A DNA stretch of 64,000 nucleotides from Archaeoglobus sp. JdFR-24 (GTDB lineage: Archaea; Halobacteriota; Archaeoglobi; Archaeoglobales; Archaeoglobaceae). The position numbers and the translations under genes were made by a program. Below, in pieces: positions 1-8,633 of the stretch. Positions within the stretch are counted from its first letter, which is position 1; every line of letters begins with the position of its first letter. The notes beneath the pieces were generated by a model that saw nothing but the letters and a program-made list of their open reading frames with translations, ran no database searches and was not told the DNA's origin. The DNA lies in the NCBI GenBank assembly GCA_002011215.1, contig MTML01000102.1:58765-122764 (forward strand), written 5' to 3'.

Positions 1-106
1 GAGCTGAATGAAAGACCTCTCTTGCATGGACAACCATAAATGCCGATAGGAGAATTATTGCCCATAGAGCATAAAATGCAACAGATGAATTTAAATAAAC
101 CTCCAT
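1..106 (-). CDS. nuoJ: NuoJ-like membrane subunit, N-terminal part only
   Basis: Reading leftwards from an ATG at 104-106 gives about 35 residues beginning MEVYLNSSVAFYALWAII, with a first hydrophobic helix, then the window ends. The ATG shares one base with the TAA stop of nuoI, and a GGAGG sits 10 bases upstream. Position after nuoI and the hydrophobic N-terminus fit NuoJ/FpoJ, a proton-pumping membrane subunit of complex I. Too short to judge the conserved pi-bulge helix. The gene is cut by the window edge, not evidently broken. Confidence 0.75.
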   Translation of the reverse strand, partial: MEVYLNSSVAFYALWAIILLSAFMVVHAREVFHSA

Positions 107-504
107 TACTTCTCTCCTCCTGAAATCTTCATAAAATCAAAAACCAGAGCTTCCTTGGATGTGTCTGCAAGCTCGTATTTCTTTGTCATGTAAACGGCCT
201 TTGGTTTTGTAGGACACACCTCAACACAGATACCGCAGAACATGCACCTCCCTGCAAAATAAAGATACTCTTCAACAAACCTTTTTTTCCCTTCTTTCCT
301 TGTTTTAATTTTGATACATTTGTTTGGGCAGTTCCTTTCACAGGATGTGCATGCTGTGCAAACATCAGGGCGATATGCTAAAAACCCTCTGAACCGTTCA
401 GCTGGATTGAGCCTCTCCTCAGGATACTGAACTGTAACGGGTTTTTTGAAAAGGTGTTTCAGAGTGATCATGAGAGGTTCAGCAATTATTGTTTTTACCC
501 TCAT
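106..504 (-). CDS. nuoI: NuoI-like 2x[4Fe-4S] ferredoxin subunit
   Basis: A 132-residue peripheral-arm iron-sulfur protein that carries electrons from the input module to NuoB. Two classic clusters are visible: Cys49/52/55/59 and Cys87/90/93/97 (CxxCxxCxxxCP each). The N-terminal amphipathic stretch (residues 5-35) is the usual membrane-contact segment of NuoI. It lies 26 bases after nuoH and overlaps nuoJ by one base, so translation is probably coupled. It lacks the extra ferredoxin domain found in the homologue of the second complex (43284-44036), a clear difference between the two systems. Confidence 0.93.
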   Translation of the reverse strand: MRVKTIIAEPLMITLKHLFKKPVTVQYPEERLNPAERFRGFLAYRPDVCTACTSCERNCPNKCIKIKTRKEGKKRFVEEYLYFAGRCMFCGICVEVCPTKPKAVYMTKKYELADTSKEALVFDFMKISGGEK

Positions 505-530
505 TTTAACCCCCCATCATCTCTATTGGC

Positions 531-1517
531 TTAAACAAACCTGATCACTCCCGCGATTCCTATGTTCAGCAACGCTAACGGCACAAGAACCTTCCACCCT
601 ATATTGAGCATCTGATCAATTCTTATTCTTGCGACAGCTGCCCTCATCCACATCAAAAAGAGCATAACTATGAGGGTCTTCAAAACAAGCCAGAATCCAG
701 AGGGGGCGAAAGGTCCAAGCCATCCACCCAGATACAGGATGGAGATGAGTATGGATGCAAGAACTGCATGTGTGTACTCTCCAAACATAAGAAGGGCGAA
801 TTTTACACTTCCGTATTCGGTCGTCCATCCCTGAACGATTTCAGATTCTGCCTCGGGAAGGTCAAAGGGTGGACGTGAAGACTCCATGAATGCGACGGTG
901 AGGAATGTGATAAACCCGAGAAACTGTGGAAATATATACCATCCATCCTTCTGCCCCTCAACTATATCGACCAGATTGAGTGAGCCAGATATGATAAGAA
1001 CTCCGATTATGGCAAGTCCGGCAGGGATTTCGTAGCTAATCATTAAAGCTGCAGCTCTCATCCCTCCAAGAAGATTGTATTTGTTGTTGGCCCCCCATCC
1101 TGCCATTATGACTGGTATAACACCAAGTGATGCAACTGCGAGAATGAACAGTATTCCGGCATTGACATTTGCAACTATCAGATTCTTCTCGAGCGGAATC
1201 GCGACAAAGGGGAGGAGGGCTATTGAAAAGCAGAGTATTGGGGCAAGAGTGTAAACTATCCTGTCAACACTTTCAGGAACTATATCTTCCTTCAGGAAGA
1301 GTTTAACTCCATCTGCGAGAGTCTGTAAAATTCCAAATTTTCCTGCTCTGTTAGGCCCATATCTGTGTTGCAGTCTTGCCACAAACTTTCTCTCAGCCCA
1401 TATAAGCAGTAAAACCGCTAAGGAAATTATCGCAGCCACAATCAAGGCCCCGGCAAGTCCCCTGATGAATGGATTTGTGAGCAGCTTGATATATAATTCC
1501 GGATTCAAAAGCTCCAT
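531..1517 (-). CDS. nuoH: NuoH-like membrane subunit of complex I
   Basis: About 328 residues with eight or more hydrophobic helices; forms the quinone-chamber connection between peripheral and membrane arms. Conserved NuoH landmarks are present: WAERKFVARLQHRYGPNRAG near the N-terminus, the acidic loop SRPPFDLPEAESEIVQGW, and a C-terminal MRAAVARIRIDQMLNIGWK. The longest reading would start at 1568 and overlap nuoD; I prefer the ATG at 1517 (or GTG at 1526), which follow a GAGGTG site and clear the nuoD stop. The E-rich loop argues that the quinone-coupling function is intact. Confidence 0.92.
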   Translation of the reverse strand: MELLNPELYIKLLTNPFIRGLAGALIVAAIISLAVLLLIWAERKFVARLQHRYGPNRAGKFGILQTLADGVKLFLKEDIVPESVDRIVYTLAPILCFSIALLPFVAIPLEKNLIVANVNAGILFILAVASLGVIPVIMAGWGANNKYNLLGGMRAAALMISYEIPAGLAIIGVLIISGSLNLVDIVEGQKDGWYIFPQFLGFITFLTVAFMESSRPPFDLPEAESEIVQGWTTEYGSVKFALLMFGEYTHAVLASILISILYLGGWLGPFAPSGFWLVLKTLIVMLFLMWMRAAVARIRIDQMLNIGWKVLVPLALLNIGIAGVIRFV

Positions 1518-1536
1518 AAGCTCCACTTCCGACACC

Positions 1537-2643
1537 TCACCTGTCGACCTCACCAAAAATCGGGTCAAGAGTACCGAGGATTGCTATCAGATCGGCTATC
1601 AGAACTCCTTTCGCGATGTGGGGTAGTATTGAGAGGTTGCAGAAAGCAGGACTTCTTATCTTCAGTCTGTAGGGGGTTGTGGTTTTATCACCTATAAGGT
1701 GGATTCCGAGCTCGCCTCTTGGACTCTCGATTCGTGAATAAACCTCACCTTCGGGCCTGAGAACTCTGGGAACCTTTGCTTTCACAGGCCCTGGTGGCAT
1801 ATTTTGAAGAGCCTGCTCGACGATATCTACACTCATCCTCATCTCGTTTATCCACACAAGAACTCTCGAAAGACAATCGCCTTTCCTGCCCGTCACTATC
1901 TTCCAGTCAAGTTCACTGTAAACACTATATGGATCCTCCTTTCTTATGTCCAGTCTCACACCAGAACCTCTTAGAACCGGCCCTGTGGCACCAAGATTGA
2001 CAGCTTCACCTGCCTTCAAAACTCCAACATCCTCAGTACGCATTCTGAAAATTTCATTCTCGTAAATAAAGTCCTCATATTCATCTATTTTCTTCTCCAG
2101 AAATCTCAGGAAATCTATGGTCATATCCTTGAATCCAAGCGGCAAGTCCTCGGCAACTCCACCGATTCTCATGTAGTTGTATCCGAGTCTTGCACCTGAC
2201 AGACTTTCGAAAAGGTCAAGAATCATTTCCCTCTCTCTGAATGTGTACATCATAAGGGTGAACGGCATTCCAAGATCGTTTCCAAGACTGCCAAGAGCAA
2301 GAAGGTGACTGGCAATTCGCTGAAGCTCAAGAACTGTGACACGTATATATTCTGCTCTCTCCGGAACTTCTATACCCATTAAATCTTCCACAGCCTTGAC
2401 ATAAGCCATATTGTTTGCCATGGATGAAACATAATCCAGCTTATCTGTGAGGGGAATGATCTGGATATAGGTTCTGTGTTCAGTAATCTTCTCAAAACCC
2501 CTGTGCAGGTATCCAATAATAGGAGTTATATTAACTACCTTTTCACCCTCAAGTTCGATCAAAAGGCGAAGTACACCATGGGTGCTTGGATGCTGAGGAC
2601 CCATATTTAGCAGGATTGTATCTGGTCTTCCAGTATCTGTCAT
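1537..2643 (-). CDS. nuoD: NuoD-like 49 kDa quinone-site subunit
   Basis: About 368 residues from the ATG at 2643, which follows TGAGGATGAG. NuoD lines the quinone pocket and descends from the large subunit of [NiFe] hydrogenases. Family signatures are visible: MGPQHPSTHGVLR near the start, GYLHRGFEKI, and ERAEYIRVTVLELQRIASHL. The hydrogenase nickel-binding cysteines are absent, as normal for NuoD. A reading from 2691 would overlap nuoC by 35 bases and adds residues unlike NuoD, so it is not used. The C-terminus ends in GEVDR, matching the expected end (GEVDR/SFGEIDR) of complex I NuoD. Confidence 0.94.
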   Translation of the reverse strand: MTDTGRPDTILLNMGPQHPSTHGVLRLLIELEGEKVVNITPIIGYLHRGFEKITEHRTYIQIIPLTDKLDYVSSMANNMAYVKAVEDLMGIEVPERAEYIRVTVLELQRIASHLLALGSLGNDLGMPFTLMMYTFREREMILDLFESLSGARLGYNYMRIGGVAEDLPLGFKDMTIDFLRFLEKKIDEYEDFIYENEIFRMRTEDVGVLKAGEAVNLGATGPVLRGSGVRLDIRKEDPYSVYSELDWKIVTGRKGDCLSRVLVWINEMRMSVDIVEQALQNMPPGPVKAKVPRVLRPEGEVYSRIESPRGELGIHLIGDKTTTPYRLKIRSPAFCNLSILPHIAKGVLIADLIAILGTLDPIFGEVDR

Positions 2644-2656
2644 GCTCTCATCCTCA

Positions 2657-3235
2657 CTAACAACTCTCCTCAAACCAGTCCCTGGCTTCAAGCTTGAAGT
2701 CTTTCCTTAAAGGAAAACCCTCAAAATCGTCGGGAAGAAGGATTCTTTTCAGTCCAGGATGCCCTTTGAATATCACTCCAAGCATATCATATGTTTCTCT
2801 TTCATGCCAGTCGGCAGATTTCCAGATTGATGTAACAGAATCAACAGCAGGCTCCTCTTTTGAAACTCTAACCTTCAGAGAAATCATCTTTCGCTCTATA
2901 TGTGACCACAGGTGGTAAATCACCTCTATGTCCTCCTCATAATCTACACCAAGTATGCATGAAAGGTGCTCGAAGCCATTCTCTCTCAGAAAGATACAAT
3001 ATTCGGTCAGTTGTTCTTTCTCGATTTCAATCCAGATTCGTCTGTGATTTTGAATTCTGACATTTTTAGGATTCATTTTTAAAATTCCGGTCATAAGCGG
3101 AAATTCAGGTATAATGTCATCTACTTTCAGCTCTTTAATTTCGGGTTTCTCAGGCTTCTTTTTTTCTGGTTTCTCTGATTTCTCATCCTCTGTAATCTTT
3201 TCCCTTTCATCTGGTCTCTTTTCTGAGTTTATCAT
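2657..3235 (-). CDS. nuoC: NuoC-like 30 kDa subunit with long charged N-terminus
   Basis: 192 residues. The C-terminal half carries the NuoC signature [18 protein letters not shown] and the closing [21 protein letters not shown] motif (here [19 protein letters not shown]). The first ~40 residues are an unusual Glu/Lys/Pro-rich low-complexity stretch ([12 protein letters not shown]) with no counterpart in the core family; it may be a flexible tether. NuoC packs against NuoD and NuoB in the peripheral arm. Here it is a separate gene, while the second complex has it fused to NuoB. The ATG overlaps the nuoB stop by 29 bases and has GGGAGGG upstream. Confidence 0.92.
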   Translation of the reverse strand: MINSEKRPDEREKITEDEKSEKPEKKKPEKPEIKELKVDDIIPEFPLMTGILKMNPKNVRIQNHRRIWIEIEKEQLTEYCIFLRENGFEHLSCILGVDYEEDIEVIYHLWSHIERKMISLKVRVSKEEPAVDSVTSIWKSADWHERETYDMLGVIFKGHPGLKRILLPDDFEGFPLRKDFKLEARDWFEESC

Positions 3236-3710
3236 ACCTTGTTTTACCCTCCCGGATAAGTCTTCTCAACTTAACAATTCCATCAAGAAGGGCCTCCGGC
3301 CTTGGAGGACACCCTGGAACATACACATCAACGGGGATGATCTTATCAACACCCTCAATCACAGTGTAGGAATCATACCATGGACCACCGCTTATCGCAC
3401 ATTCTCCCATTGCTATGACGTATTTTGGCTCCGGCATCTGCTCGTAAAGTCTTTTTATTCTTGGAGCCATTTTTTTCGTTACCCATCCAGAAACGATCAT
3501 AACGTCTGCCTGTCTGGGTGTTGCTCTTGCGAGCATTCCGAACCTCTCAACCCCATCAAATCTCGGGGTTCCTGTAGCCATGAACTCAATTGCACAGCAG
3601 GCAAGGCCGAAGGTGAAAACCCATGGTGATTTAGATCTAATCCATTTTACGATGTAGTTTTCATCTATGATCTCCTTGATTTTGTCAGATTTAAGCATCA
3701 CCACTGCCAT
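3207..3710 (-). CDS. nuoB: NuoB-like subunit holding cluster N2
   Basis: 167 residues; carries the last [4Fe-4S] cluster (N2) that hands electrons to quinone. Ligands are visible: the adjacent pair Cys38-Cys39 ([10 protein letters not shown]), Cys104 (MGECAISGG) and Cys134 (VPGCPPRPE). The motif [12 protein letters not shown] is typical of NuoB. Overlaps nuoA by 13 bases and nuoC by 29, so the operon is tightly packed. Either the first Met or Met5 may be the start; a GAGG lies ahead of the first. Confidence 0.95.
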   Translation of the reverse strand: MAVVMLKSDKIKEIIDENYIVKWIRSKSPWVFTFGLACCAIEFMATGTPRFDGVERFGMLARATPRQADVMIVSGWVTKKMAPRIKRLYEQMPEPKYVIAMGECAISGGPWYDSYTVIEGVDKIIPVDVYVPGCPPRPEALLDGIVKLRRLIREGKTRYDKLRKETR

Positions 3711-4051
3711 TCAAGAGCCCTCTTTTTCCACTCATATGCGAGGCCGAGAAAAACAATTATCAGAAACACCACTCCTACCAGAAATATGGCCATGTTTTTG
3801 AGGCTTAATGCCCATGGATAAAGAAAGAGAATCTCAACATCAAATATTACAAAAAGAATTGCATACATATAGTATTGGACGCTGTATTGATACCACGCAT
3901 CACCAACAGGCTCTTCTCCACATTCATATGTTAGATATTTCTCTTCTTCCGGATTCTCTGGTCTGATAACTCTTGATAATAATAGTGCTATTCCAGAAAA
4001 CCCAAGCACTGTCAGTGTAAACACTAATACCGGGATGTAACTTTCGAGCAT
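3698..4051 (-). CDS. nuoA: NuoA-like membrane subunit, first gene of operon
   Basis: About 117 residues with three transmembrane helices. The signature loop [13 protein letters not shown] and the acidic [12 protein letters not shown] motif in helix 2 are intact. I choose the ATG at 4051: it sits six bases after GGGGGTGAT, whereas the in-frame GTG at 4063 is part of that ribosome site. First gene of nuoABCDHIJ, transcribed leftwards. Compare the second nuoA homologue (39434-39829), in which the loop Cys and the FDVE acid pair are lost. Confidence 0.92.
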   Translation of the reverse strand: MLESYIPVLVFTLTVLGFSGIALLLSRVIRPENPEEEKYLTYECGEEPVGDAWYQYSVQYYMYAILFVIFDVEILFLYPWALSLKNMAIFLVGVVFLIIVFLGLAYEWKKRALEWQW

Positions 4052-4110
4052 TCTTTCTATCACCCCCTATTTATAACAATTAATTGTTAATTAAGCATGT
4101 TATTAAAAAA
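4052..4110 (-). promoter_or_regulatory. nuoA leader: TATA-like element, 16-bp palindrome, strong SD
   Basis: Read on the minus strand: a TTTTTAATA TATA-like element at about 4100-4108, then a perfect 16-bp palindrome TAACAATTAATTGTTA at 4074-4089, then GGGGGTGAT at about 4058-4066 before the ATG at 4051. If transcription starts about 25 bases after the TATA-like element, the palindrome overlaps the start site, where a dimeric repressor would act. Promoter identity is inferred; the palindrome is directly visible. Confidence 0.5.
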
Positions 4111-4399
4111 CTTTTCCCTTGATATGCTATTGCCACGTTAAAGGAGTTAATCGGGAGTTATCCGTGAAATTTTGAAAAAGGTGGTGGTTTGCCTCATTAT
4201 ATATGCTGAAAAGCAGGGAGGCTGAATTGCTTGAAGCCAGAATCACCTCTATGAGAGTCTATTGGATTTATTGACTTGTTGAATTCATCAATGTCGCTAA
4301 GAAAGCTTATGGTTTTAACCGTTAAATGGGAAGGTGTCGAGACAACTTTCACACCACCTTTCTCTCCTTAAATACTTCAAAATCAAAGGTGAGATGTCC
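4111..4399. other. Intergenic stretch with no intact gene
   Basis: About 290 bp between the nuoA leader and the TnpB remnant. Only short interrupted frames occur, for example about 23 codons from an ATG at 4204 that stops at 4273. A TATATATG run lies near 4198. I recognise no protein in it. It may be the left flank of the decayed insertion element. Confidence 0.4.
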
Positions 4400-4660
4400 A
4401 TGAAGCTCAAAAGAACAAACAAGCTTCGTCTCAGGCCAATAAAAGAATAAATCCTAAAGAACAAATCCTGTTCAACCTATGCGAGATGTCAGCAATTCTC
4501 TGGAACAATAGGAATAAAAAAGAGAAGGATTTAACGGGGTGCTGGCACATCCCTCACTTCTAAGGGCTGAAGAACCGGTTGAGATAAAGCCGATGTGGCC
4601 GGAATGTTGATGTGATCCTTAGAAGCAAAAATTTCCTCGCTTTAGCGATGGAGAGTGTCG
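4400..4660 (+). pseudogene. Remnant of a TnpB (IS200/IS605-type) element
   Basis: From ATG 4400 the frame reads MKLKRTNKLRLRPIKE then a stop; one frame over it continues EQILFNLCEMSAILWNN, which together match the typical start of archaeal TnpB proteins (an RTxKxRLxP motif, then a helix with SAxLWNxxN). The rest of the ~400-codon gene is missing. Near the right end a frame reads RAEEPVEIKP, resembling TnpB tails, and a small stem-loop TCGC-TTTA-GCGA (4637-4648) resembles the element's right-end hairpin. So both ends appear kept and the middle deleted. The start match is good; the tail match is inference. Confidence 0.55.
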
Positions 4661-4738
4661 ACAATGCAAAACCTCATACCAGAGTTTCATACCAAAAAAT
4701 TGAAATTATTCAAATCAGATGTCAGACAGAGGGTTAAC

Positions 4739-5293
4739 ATGGTGCGAATTTATGTGGTTTACAATTATGGACAATACAACCATCTGATTACCAGAACACT
4801 CAGGGATCTGGATGTTGAAACAAAACTTATCCAGAATGACACACCTGTTGATGAGCTTAAGGATGTTGATGGTCTTGTTCTTGGAGGCGGTCCTACGATC
4901 GAAAGGACTGGAAATTGCGATCTTTATTTGAACGAACTTGACATTCCTTTTCTCGGCATATGTTTGGGCCTTCATATCATTGCCCATCATTTCGGTGGAG
5001 AGGTTGGAGTTGGAGAGGTGGGAGGATACGCTGAGGTAAAAATCAGGATACTTGAAGAAGATCCTCTTTTTGAGGGAATCCCGGAGGAAATAAGTGTCTG
5101 GGCAAGTCATGCAGATGAGGTTAAAAAAATTCCTGAGAATTTCATTCATCTTGCAGAATCTGAGATATGCCAGTTTGAATCAATAAAACACCCTGATAAC
5201 CCAATTTATGGTGTTCAGTGGCATCCTGAAGTGTATCACTCCCAATATGGCGTTGAACTCTATCAGAATTTCATACAGATCTGTAAAAGATAG
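4739..5293 (+). CDS. guaAA: GMP synthase, glutamine amidotransferase subunit
   Basis: 184 residues from ATG 4739. Class I glutamine amidotransferase that makes ammonia for XMP to GMP conversion. Archaea commonly split GMP synthase into this subunit and a separate ATP-pyrophosphatase; the partner is not in the window. The nucleophile Cys75 lies in GICLGLH and the His-Glu pair in QWHPEVYHS. The frame is open upstream to 4655, but those 28 residues overlap the insertion remnant and are not part of the family, so the later ATG is used. Confidence 0.92.
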   Translation: MVRIYVVYNYGQYNHLITRTLRDLDVETKLIQNDTPVDELKDVDGLVLGGGPTIERTGNCDLYLNELDIPFLGICLGLHIIAHHFGGEVGVGEVGGYAEVKIRILEEDPLFEGIPEEISVWASHADEVKKIPENFIHLAESEICQFESIKHPDNPIYGVQWHPEVYHSQYGVELYQNFIQICKR

Positions 5294-5348
5294 AGACAAA
5301 TCCTGAACCAAGCCTGCCAGAAGCCATAAGCCGGAAAATTTGGAAAGT

Positions 5349-5357
5349 TTTATTTAA
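5349..5357 (+). promoter_or_regulatory. TATA box of nitroreductase gene
   Basis: TTTATTTAA centred about 25 bp before the ATG at 5378, with a purine-rich BRE-like flank (GGAAAG). The spacing implies that the transcript starts at or very near the ATG, i.e. a leaderless mRNA. Confidence 0.5.
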
Positions 5358-5377
5358 TTTCTCTCTTTTTTACTGTC

Positions 5378-5965
5378 ATGGATGATTGTTATGGTTGTCT
5401 CGAGAAGATAATATTCGAACGAAGAAGCCACAGGTTTTACCTTGATAAACCTGTTGAGAGAGAAAAAATAGAAAAGTTACTTGAGCTTGCAATGTGGGCT
5501 CCATCGGCGATGAACAGGCAGCAATGGTTTTTTGTGGTTGTTTCGGGCAGGAAACTGAAGGAACTTCAGGACACGATTGAAAAGTCCTTTGATTACATCC
5601 TTTCAAGGCTGGAAAGGTTCTTTGCTGATTCACCGAAAGTAATTTCCATCACAAAACAATTCTTCAAATCTCTTGGAAACGCTCCGGTTGTAATTTTTGC
5701 ATATTACACTCCTACTGGAGATGACTATAGTGATGTTCAGAGCGTCTCGGCTGCAATCCAGAATCTGCTCCTCTCTGCCCATGCGATGGGTCTTGGAACC
5801 TGCTGGATGACCGGGCCGATACATGTGGAGGAAGAGATCAACAGGGCTTTAGAGGTGGAAGGAAAGAAACTCGTTGCGGCAATAACCCTCGGCTACCCGG
5901 CGAAGAAACCTCCAGTTCCACCAAGGAGAGATAATGACAAAAAGATTGTATGGTTGGTTGATTGA
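5378..5965 (+). CDS. Nitroreductase-family flavoprotein
   Basis: 195 residues. FMN-dependent oxidoreductase fold: the N-terminal IFERRSHRFYLDKPV and MWAPSAMNRQQW motifs bind FMN phosphate and isoalloxazine, and the C-terminal GLGTCWMTGP plus LGYPAKKPP are typical. Substrate cannot be told from sequence; members reduce nitro compounds, quinones, or act as dehalogenases or F420-independent enoate reductases. Stands alone with its own promoter. There is an odd Cys pair at the N-terminus (DDCYGC). Confidence 0.85.
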   Translation: MDDCYGCLEKIIFERRSHRFYLDKPVEREKIEKLLELAMWAPSAMNRQQWFFVVVSGRKLKELQDTIEKSFDYILSRLERFFADSPKVISITKQFFKSLGNAPVVIFAYYTPTGDDYSDVQSVSAAIQNLLLSAHAMGLGTCWMTGPIHVEEEINRALEVEGKKLVAAITLGYPAKKPPVPPRRDNDKKIVWLVD

Positions 5966-6184
5966 CTCTTTTGTTTAGAGGATGTCTCAGGAATCTGATA
6001 TATTTTTATTATTTATTATTCTTGTCTTTTCTTATTTGGTTGATTTGGAGTTGATGAGGTTGGGGGAAGAACTATTTGAATAAAAAAATGCATTAAATAT
6101 TTAGTATGTTGAAGAAATACCGGAACAAGAGATAGAACAAAGAAAAATAACTATAATAGGACAATCCTGAAAAAATCATGCCCA

Positions 6185-7678
6185 TTAACCGGGATACTTC
6201 TCCCTGATATAATCGACGAAGTATTTTGGATTCATCTCCTCTCCAAAACTCTTCCTCAGAAGATCCTTGGGTGCGTACATTGAGCCATATCTGTGTACAT
6301 TCTCTTTGAGGTAGGCTTTGACATCTTCGAAATCACCTCTCGCAACCTTTTCGTAGAAGTCTGGGATCTCTCTCAAAACATGATGCCTGATCTGCGCTGC
6401 TAAGAGTGTTCCAAGCGTGTATGTCGGGAAATACCCTATATACCCATAAGCCCAGTGAATGTCCTGAAGCACCCCCTCAGCATACCTCTTCGGTCTTATT
6501 CCCAGCAACCCCTCTATCTCATCGTTCCAGAGTTCCACCAGATCGCTCGCCTTAACACCGTCGTTGATCATGAGTTTTTCGAGTTTGTATCTCAAAATTA
6601 TGTGGAGGTTGTATGTCACCTCATCTGCCTCAACCCTGATGAAATCCGGCCTGACCACGTTGAAGTAACTGTAAATATCCTCAGCAGTATATCCGTTTAG
6701 TGCCAGCTTCTCTCTGAGTATCGGATATATGAACTCAGCAAACTCCATCGATCTTCCTACTATATTTTCCCAGAATCTGCTCTGGCTCTCATGTATTCCT
6801 AAGGAGACTCCACTGCTGATTGGAGAAAACATGAAGCGCTCATCGACCTGAAGCTCGTATAAAGCATGCCCGAACTCATGAACCACAGCCAGAAGAGTTC
6901 TCTTGAAGTCAAAACCCTCGTATCTCGTTGTTATTCTGACATCATTTATCCCAAATTTCATGGTAAACGGATGTGGTGAAACATCAAGTCTGCCTCTTAT
7001 GCCAGTTGGATATCCAAGGATCTCCAAAATCTCGAGATTAATTGCTTCCATGATTTTCCGGTCATACTTTTCTTTTTCAAGTGGATGACCTCCTGAGAAC
7101 CTCTCACTGCCGATGATTTTATCGGCAATCGGCTTTATTTCCTTTTCAAGATATGTGAAGATTTTTTCACAGTCTCTTGTCCTCAACCCCTCCTCGTAGA
7201 GGTCGAGCAGAGCATCGTAAGGATATTCATCGTAGCCAAGATATTCAGCAGCCCTCTTTGAGAGATCCATTATCTTGTCCAGGTAAGGTTCGAAAATCCT
7301 GAAGTCGTCCTTCTGCTTCGCCTCCACCCATGCCATAGTTGATTTACTGCTCGTCTCGCTGATCTCCTTGACGAATTCTGGTGGAAAGGCTTTCGCAATC
7401 CTGATATTCCTCTTGAGGACACGTATAACGCCCTTCTCGTACTCATTAAGTTCCTCCTCTTCAGCTCTTTCTACGAGATCGAGGAACTTTGGCTCCAGCA
7501 GTAAACTCTGACTAAGGACTGAAAGCTCTCCCTGGGCAACACTCCTCTCCTGAATTCCTTCTTTGGGCATGTAAGTTTCCATGTCCCATTTGAGAACGCG
7601 TTGAGCGTACTCAGTTGAATATATCTTTCTATAATGGTCAAGTATCCTTTTTATTATCTCGTTCTGAAAAGCATCCAT
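6185..7678 (-). CDS. Thermostable carboxypeptidase, M32 (Taq) family
   Basis: 497 residues, full length for family M32. The zinc site HEFGH is at residues 267-271 with a downstream Glu in HESQSRFWEN, and RPDFIRVEADEVTYNLHI is the family signature. Cleaves C-terminal residues from peptides in the cytosol, with broad specificity. The gene is alone between two AT-rich gaps; a TATA-like ATTAAAA lies about 30 bp upstream. No defects seen. Confidence 0.95.
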   Translation of the reverse strand: MDAFQNEIIKRILDHYRKIYSTEYAQRVLKWDMETYMPKEGIQERSVAQGELSVLSQSLLLEPKFLDLVERAEEEELNEYEKGVIRVLKRNIRIAKAFPPEFVKEISETSSKSTMAWVEAKQKDDFRIFEPYLDKIMDLSKRAAEYLGYDEYPYDALLDLYEEGLRTRDCEKIFTYLEKEIKPIADKIIGSERFSGGHPLEKEKYDRKIMEAINLEILEILGYPTGIRGRLDVSPHPFTMKFGINDVRITTRYEGFDFKRTLLAVVHEFGHALYELQVDERFMFSPISSGVSLGIHESQSRFWENIVGRSMEFAEFIYPILREKLALNGYTAEDIYSYFNVVRPDFIRVEADEVTYNLHIILRYKLEKLMINDGVKASDLVELWNDEIEGLLGIRPKRYAEGVLQDIHWAYGYIGYFPTYTLGTLLAAQIRHHVLREIPDFYEKVARGDFEDVKAYLKENVHRYGSMYAPKDLLRKSFGEEMNPKYFVDYIREKYPG

Positions 7679-7852
7679 GCCAAAGCACCGTCTGAGTCAG
7701 ATATTGAGCGTTTTAATAACTTTTTTGTTTTCCAAAGATAGAAATACATTTTCCAAAGAATATATAAACGCATTTGTAGATTATTCCTTCTTCAAAGAAG
7801 GATGCTTTTAATCGATTGAAATATCTGAGGGTAAAATTATCTGAGCAAAGAC

Positions 7853-8030
7853 ATGAGGTACAAGAAAGGAGAATATGCATACGATATCACTGTTAGCAAT
7901 AACGTATATGTTGCAACTACGTATATGTTGCAACTCAGGACATCCTTCTAGAGTTTGATAGGAAATGGTATAACTTTTACTGAATTCTTTAGAAAGTTTA
8001 CTTTCCTGAAGGAAACGTGGGAAACCGGAT
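7853..8030 (+). pseudogene. Decayed open frame of unknown origin
   Basis: From ATG 7853 about 32 codons read MRYKKGEYAYDITVSNNVYV and stop at TAG near 7949. Past the stop, shifted frames still look protein-like (FDRKWYNFY, then FFRKFTFLKETWETG). The frame contains a perfect 17-bp tandem duplication (7902-7935) that would add residues and shift phase. This suggests a recently broken gene. I do not recognise the family. Confidence 0.3.
7902..7935. repeat. 17-bp perfect tandem duplication
   Basis: ACGTATATGTTGCAACT occurs twice head to tail (7902-7918 and 7919-7935). One of several short tandem duplications in this window. Confidence 0.95.
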
Positions 8031-8617
8031 CAGCTGATCTTTCTCGTAACCTCATCGATTCTATCTCCAACAACCGAAATCCAGTCGATTTTCCCGGGTA
8101 AGTACTCATGAATCTCAATTCCTGCCTTTTCAGCACTTATGATTTTTAATATAGTCTCTGAAATTCCCTCAACAGTCTTCTCAGTTGTATCTATTTCGTA
8201 AACGTTTATATTGAGCTCCTCCGCGATCTCAATAGATTCAATAAGGATGGAATCGACGAGTTCAGCCTCTAAATTCTCCAGCAATTTCTCTTCGCTCCAC
8301 CCCTTCGTCTTCAACCTATCTTTTAGTACAAGTGGATTGCACCTCAGCACTATTATCAGATCGGGATTGACCAGGTGTGAAAGGTGACCCTCCAGTAATA
8401 CATCTCTCCTGCCCCCTCTGAAATCCCTCAACAGTCTGTTCACCTCATATGGAAGCCTTTCAGTATCCACGATGATGGAATCGGCATCTTCTCCTATGAT
8501 GCAGCCTGTCTCCACAACAAGATCATTCAGGGATCTGGTCGGGAAACCCTTACTGGATAGATGCTTGCTTGCAGACGTTTTCCCGGTTCCGGGGGTTCCT
8601 GTCAGGGCAACGATCAT
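8030..8617 (-). CDS. Archaeal Fap7/adenylate-kinase-like NTPase
   Basis: 195 residues. P-loop GTPGTGKTS at residues 7-15 directly at the N-terminus, then TRSLNDLVVE and the IVDTE/LLEGHLSH motifs characteristic of Fap7/hCINAP-type adenylate kinases, which in archaea and eukaryotes also help maturation of the small ribosomal subunit through uS11. Distinct from the long AdkA. Follows hisC by 16 bases in the same operon, a pairing with no obvious functional logic. Confidence 0.85.
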   Translation of the reverse strand: MIVALTGTPGTGKTSASKHLSSKGFPTRSLNDLVVETGCIIGEDADSIIVDTERLPYEVNRLLRDFRGGRRDVLLEGHLSHLVNPDLIIVLRCNPLVLKDRLKTKGWSEEKLLENLEAELVDSILIESIEIAEELNINVYEIDTTEKTVEGISETILKIISAEKAGIEIHEYLPGKIDWISVVGDRIDEVTRKIS

Positions 8618-8633
8618 TATATCATCCCCATAT

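Noticed and set aside
4655..4738. N-terminal extension of the GMP synthase amidotransferase
   Set aside because: The 28 extra residues overlap the insertion-element end and precede the family's normal start at ATG 4739.
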